DNA of 6,244 nucleotides from an uncultured bacterium. Lineage in GTDB: Bacteria > Patescibacteriota > Minisyncoccia > Phycocordibacterales > UBA918. Numbering within the stretch: position 1 is the first letter of the stretch; the number at the start of each line of letters is the position of its first letter. The DNA lies in contig CAJXAG010000054.1 in assembly GCA_913050645.1 (NCBI GenBank), positions 1-6,244 on the forward strand. Reading direction: 5' to 3'. This document shows positions 5,674 through 6,244 of the stretch, piece by piece. The notes under the pieces are model-generated. The model did no database searches, had not been told where the DNA came from, and was given only the letters and a program-made list of their open reading frames with translations. Made by a program: the position numbers and the translations under genes.

Positions 5674-6244
5674 ACCTGCAACCGATAGAAGCCTTAGGCA
5701 CTGTTTGGCATATTGAACTCTTTGAAGAGGTTTCTGATCCGACGGCTCTTCGCCGCTCCATGGTTGACTGGCTGGAAGAGTATGAATCACGGTACAGCCG
5801 CTTCCGCTCTGAGTCATGGCTGTCACAGTTAAACCGTACCGGTGTGTTTAGCAGTCCAGACGAACAATTTGTCGATCTGTTAACTCAGGCTCTTCATTAC
5901 TACCAAAGTACCGAAGGGGTGTTTAACATCGCGATTGGTGAGCAGCTCACCAAAAGTGGTTATGACGCCAATTACACGTTCACCGCCACCGCTGAGTTAC
6001 CACCCATCCCACCCCTGCCTGAAATTCTCGAAGTTAGCGCGGAAAAAATTTCATTACAATCCGGCTCACTTGACCTGGGCGGGATTGGCAAAGGTTACGC
6101 AATAGATGCGCTGGCTGCTTTTCTTAGAGAAGAACACAACTTACAGTATTTTCTAATCAACGGCGGGGGTGATATGTACGTTACCTCCGACAAAGATACA
6201 CCGGTCACCATTTTGCTGGCCCCTCCCGCCGATAGAAGTCTGGC
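5670..6244 (+). CDS. apbE: FAD:protein FMN transferase ApbE (3' end outside window)
   Basis: ApbE cleaves FAD and transfers FMN to a Thr or Ser of FMN_bind-type proteins, releasing AMP and using a divalent metal. The visible 191 residues hold the family hallmarks: ALGTVWHIEL at the N-terminus (8-17), YSRFRSESWLSQLN (42-55), DLGGIGKGYAID (135-146) and INGGGDMY (163-170). The C-terminal third, including metal-binding residues, lies past the window edge; full-length members are usually about 300-350 residues. The start is unambiguous. An in-frame TGA at 5664-5666 lies one codon upstream, and the ATG overlaps the stop of gene 6 in ATGA. The conserved domain begins within the first ten residues, so there is no signal peptide or lipobox, unlike the exported ApbE of many bacteria. 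Its adjacent FMN_bind-like proteins are the obvious substrates. The family call is very confident. Confidence 0.95.
   Translation, partial: MNLQPIEALGTVWHIELFEEVSDPTALRRSMVDWLEEYESRYSRFRSESWLSQLNRTGVFSSPDEQFVDLLTQALHYYQSTEGVFNIAIGEQLTKSGYDANYTFTATAELPPIPPLPEILEVSAEKISLQSGSLDLGGIGKGYAIDALAAFLREEHNLQYFLINGGGDMYVTSDKDTPVTILLAPPADRSL

Noticed and set aside
5602..5826. Minus-strand open frame across the gene 6/apbE junction
   Set aside because: It is antisense to two well-supported genes, and the ATGA overlap explains this region.
1..6244. CRISPR array, tRNA, rRNA or insertion sequence
   Set aside because: Coding sequence fills nearly the whole window, the largest gap is 42 bases, and no repeat-spacer pattern, transposase or RNA-gene signature was seen.

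Overview
This window is a compact, one-directional bacterial gene cluster. It holds seven genes, all on the + strand. The first is cut by the left edge and the last by the right edge. Gaps are 8 to 42 bases, the final pair overlaps by four bases (ATGA), and no terminator is visible between genes, so an operon is likely. The standard code fits: TGA is used as a stop and tryptophans are TGG.

Layout: (1) 1-504, the C-terminal part of a ferredoxin-NAD(P)+ reductase (FNR)-type flavin oxidoreductase. (2) 538-1188, a multi-pass membrane methyltransferase of the isoprenylcysteine carboxyl methyltransferase (ICMT)/phospholipid methyltransferase type. (3) 1231-1839, a single-span membrane protein with a DUF3105 domain. 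(4) 1851-3359, a fusion of an RnfD/NqrB-like membrane domain with a cytosolic FNR domain. (5) 3368-4720 and (6) 4741-5673, two paralogous membrane-anchored proteins with three and two FMN_bind-like domains. (7) 5670 to the right edge, ApbE, the FAD:protein FMN transferase that attaches FMN to FMN_bind domains.

Genes 4 to 7 look like a stripped-down trans-membrane electron route. NAD(P)H would be oxidised by the FNR domain, electrons would cross the membrane through the RnfD/NqrB-like part, and they would pass to a chain of up to five flavins held outside the membrane, installed by the co-encoded ApbE. The window has no RnfA/B/C/E/G or NqrA/C/D/E, no Fe-S cluster motif and no CXXCH heme motif. 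The most unusual points are the tandem FMN_bind architecture, a shared non-canonical attachment motif in which an invariant arginine appears and the usual aspartate is lost, a membrane subunit without the usual covalent FMN site, and an ApbE that cannot have a signal peptide.

Organism: no gene identifies the lineage. The combination of a minimal RnfD-FNR fusion, multi-domain FMN_bind proteins, DUF3105 and an ICMT-like protein, with no Shine-Dalgarno sequence before any start, suggests an uncultivated lineage such as Patescibacteria/CPR. This is inference, held with low to moderate confidence.
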